From contig JAFAAP010000315.1 of the NCBI GenBank assembly GCA_023426505.1, positions 1 through 64,000 of the forward strand: a stretch of 64,000 nucleotides of DNA. Direction: 5' to 3'. Of this stretch, positions 62,970 to 64,000 are shown one piece after another. The DNA is from Pseudomonadota bacterium (GTDB lineage: Bacteria; Pseudomonadota; Alphaproteobacteria; Rhizobiales; Beijerinckiaceae). The notes under the pieces were generated by a model. The model did not search any database. It saw only the letters and a program-made list of their open reading frames with translations, and was not told the origin of the DNA. A program made the position numbers and the translations under genes. Positions within the stretch are counted from its first letter, which is position 1; each line of letters starts with the position of its first letter.

Positions 62970-64000
62970 ATGCGCCTCAAAAAGATGATCGCTGGTCTCG
63001 CATTCGGGATCAGCATCCTAGCCGCCAATGCCGCCAGCGCCGTTGAAATCGAATATTGGCAATATGTCTTCGACACGCGCGTGAAGGCGATGGATCAACT
63101 GATCCAGAAATTTCAGGCAGCCAATCCGGATATCAAGGTCAAACACACGACCTTTCCCTATGCCGAGTATCAGACCAAAGTTGCAGCTGCCGTGACGGCC
63201 GGGCAGGGGCCGGACGTGGTTCAGCTCTTCTACGGATGGGTCGACGGCTTCGTCGCCGGCAAGCTTATTCAGCCGCTGCCGAAGGATGCGTTCCCGCACG
63301 ACAAGATCGAGGCCGAGTTCTTCCCGATCGTGAAGGCGATGAAACGCGGCGACGACTATTACGGCCTCCCGACTGCGGTCCGCTCCCTGGCGCTCTTCTA
63401 TAACAAGAAAGCCTTCCAGGCGGCAGGCCTCGATCCCAGCAAGCCGCCGCAGACGCTCGAAGAGCTCGTCACGGCTGCCGAAAAGACTGTCAAGCGCGAC
63501 AGTGCCGGCAATATCGTGTCGGCGGGAATCACGCTCGACATGGCTGGACAGGACCATCATTGGTGGCGAGAGGTTCTCGTGCGCCAGTATGGCGGCACGC
63601 CCTACACCGACAATGACCGCAAGGTTGCGTATGACAGCGATGCGGGCCTGAAGGCCCTGCAATTCTACACTGACCTCCAGACGAAGCATAAGGTCGGCTC
63701 TGTCGGCTTCATGGACGAAGGGCAGGCCGCCTTCAAGGCCGGCCTCGCGGCCATGACGATCGACGGGACCTTCCGTCTTGGCAGCTTCAACACGATCAAG
63801 GGCTTCGAGTGGGGGGTGACCGAATTGCCCGCCGACGCCAAGGGCACGCGCAGCAACTATGCCAGCTACTTCGCCAATGCGATCAGCAGCAAAGTGCAGG
63901 GCGAGAAGCTGGAGGCCTCGAAGAAGTTTCTGGCCTATATCAGTTCGCCCGAGGCAATGGACCTCTGGCTGCAGACCGTCGGCGAGCTGCCGGCACGCCG
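62970..64000 (+). CDS. Sugar ABC transporter substrate-binding protein, cut by window end
   Basis: At least 343 residues are visible and the frame is open at the right edge. A Shine-Dalgarno AGAGGAGGG precedes the ATG. Signal peptide about 1-24 (ILAANAASA). The mature part begins VEIEYWQYVFDTRVKAMDQL and KVAAAVTAGQGPDVVQLFYG follows, typical of family 1 sugar-binding proteins. Permease genes would be expected outside the window. It is divergent from the ROK repressor and PIG-L deacetylase genes, so an N-acetylated sugar or glycoside is a reasonable guess. Confidence 0.9.
   Translation, partial: MRLKKMIAGLAFGISILAANAASAVEIEYWQYVFDTRVKAMDQLIQKFQAANPDIKVKHTTFPYAEYQTKVAAAVTAGQGPDVVQLFYGWVDGFVAGKLIQPLPKDAFPHDKIEAEFFPIVKAMKRGDDYYGLPTAVRSLALFYNKKAFQAAGLDPSKPPQTLEELVTAAEKTVKRDSAGNIVSAGITLDMAGQDHHWWREVLVRQYGGTPYTDNDRKVAYDSDAGLKALQFYTDLQTKHKVGSVGFMDEGQAAFKAGLAAMTIDGTFRLGSFNTIKGFEWGVTELPADAKGTRSNYASYFANAISSKVQGEKLEASKKFLAYISSPEAMDLWLQTVGELPAR

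Overview
The window reads as chromosomal DNA of a Hyphomicrobiales (Rhizobiales) alphaproteobacterium, most likely a Methylobacteriaceae/Microvirga-type organism. The basis is the high GC from about 14.8 kb onward, HWE-family and rhizobial-style ABC/GntR genes, a PaoABC-type molybdo-flavoenzyme, a KGG-type stress protein, dodecin and a PEP carboxylase. The genus is inference. I found no rRNA, tRNA, CRISPR array or complete insertion sequence.

Left part (1 to about 14.8 kb): an accessory region, visibly more AT-rich and full of small or uncharacterised genes. It carries a membrane diguanylate cyclase, a ParD-like antitoxin overlapping an HWE histidine kinase, a large RTX protein, YciI-like and GFA-family proteins, a PACE efflux pump and a run of small membrane or secreted proteins. 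Its right end has a tyrosine recombinase with an overlapping excisionase-like HTH gene, next to the 5' side of prfC. It looks like the right arm of an integrated element whose left end lies outside the window.

16.5 to 36 kb: after prfC comes a dense cell-wall and amino-sugar salvage region. It has a PfkB kinase, a BadF-type sugar kinase, murQ, a beta-lactamase-like serine hydrolase and anmK on the minus strand. Divergent from these are a peptide-type ABC importer without ATPase genes and a GNAT. Next comes a minus-strand operon (second BadF kinase, GntR regulator, SIS isomerase, nagA, Gfo/Idh oxidoreductase), divergent from a complete CUT1-type sugar ABC transporter. Together these could import cell-wall or chitin-derived sugars and feed them to glucosamine-6-P and fructose-6-P. 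A recurring TGG-N8-TGG motif in the control regions may be a shared operator.

36 to 56.4 kb: DUF2218, a thiBPQ thiamine importer under a TPP riboswitch, an N-methyltryptophan-oxidase-like flavoprotein, a cysteine hydrolase, Tex, an Hsp70-like YegD protein, PEP carboxylase, a KGG-type stress protein, a paoABC-type molybdenum hydroxylase with XdhC and MocA-like accessory genes, and a DapA-family lyase coupled to an SDR lacking the usual YxxxK.

56.4 to 64 kb: dodecin, two universal stress proteins, two small proline-rich proteins, then a PIG-L deacetylase with a large C-terminal extension, a ROK repressor and the start of a sugar-binding protein gene cut by the window edge.
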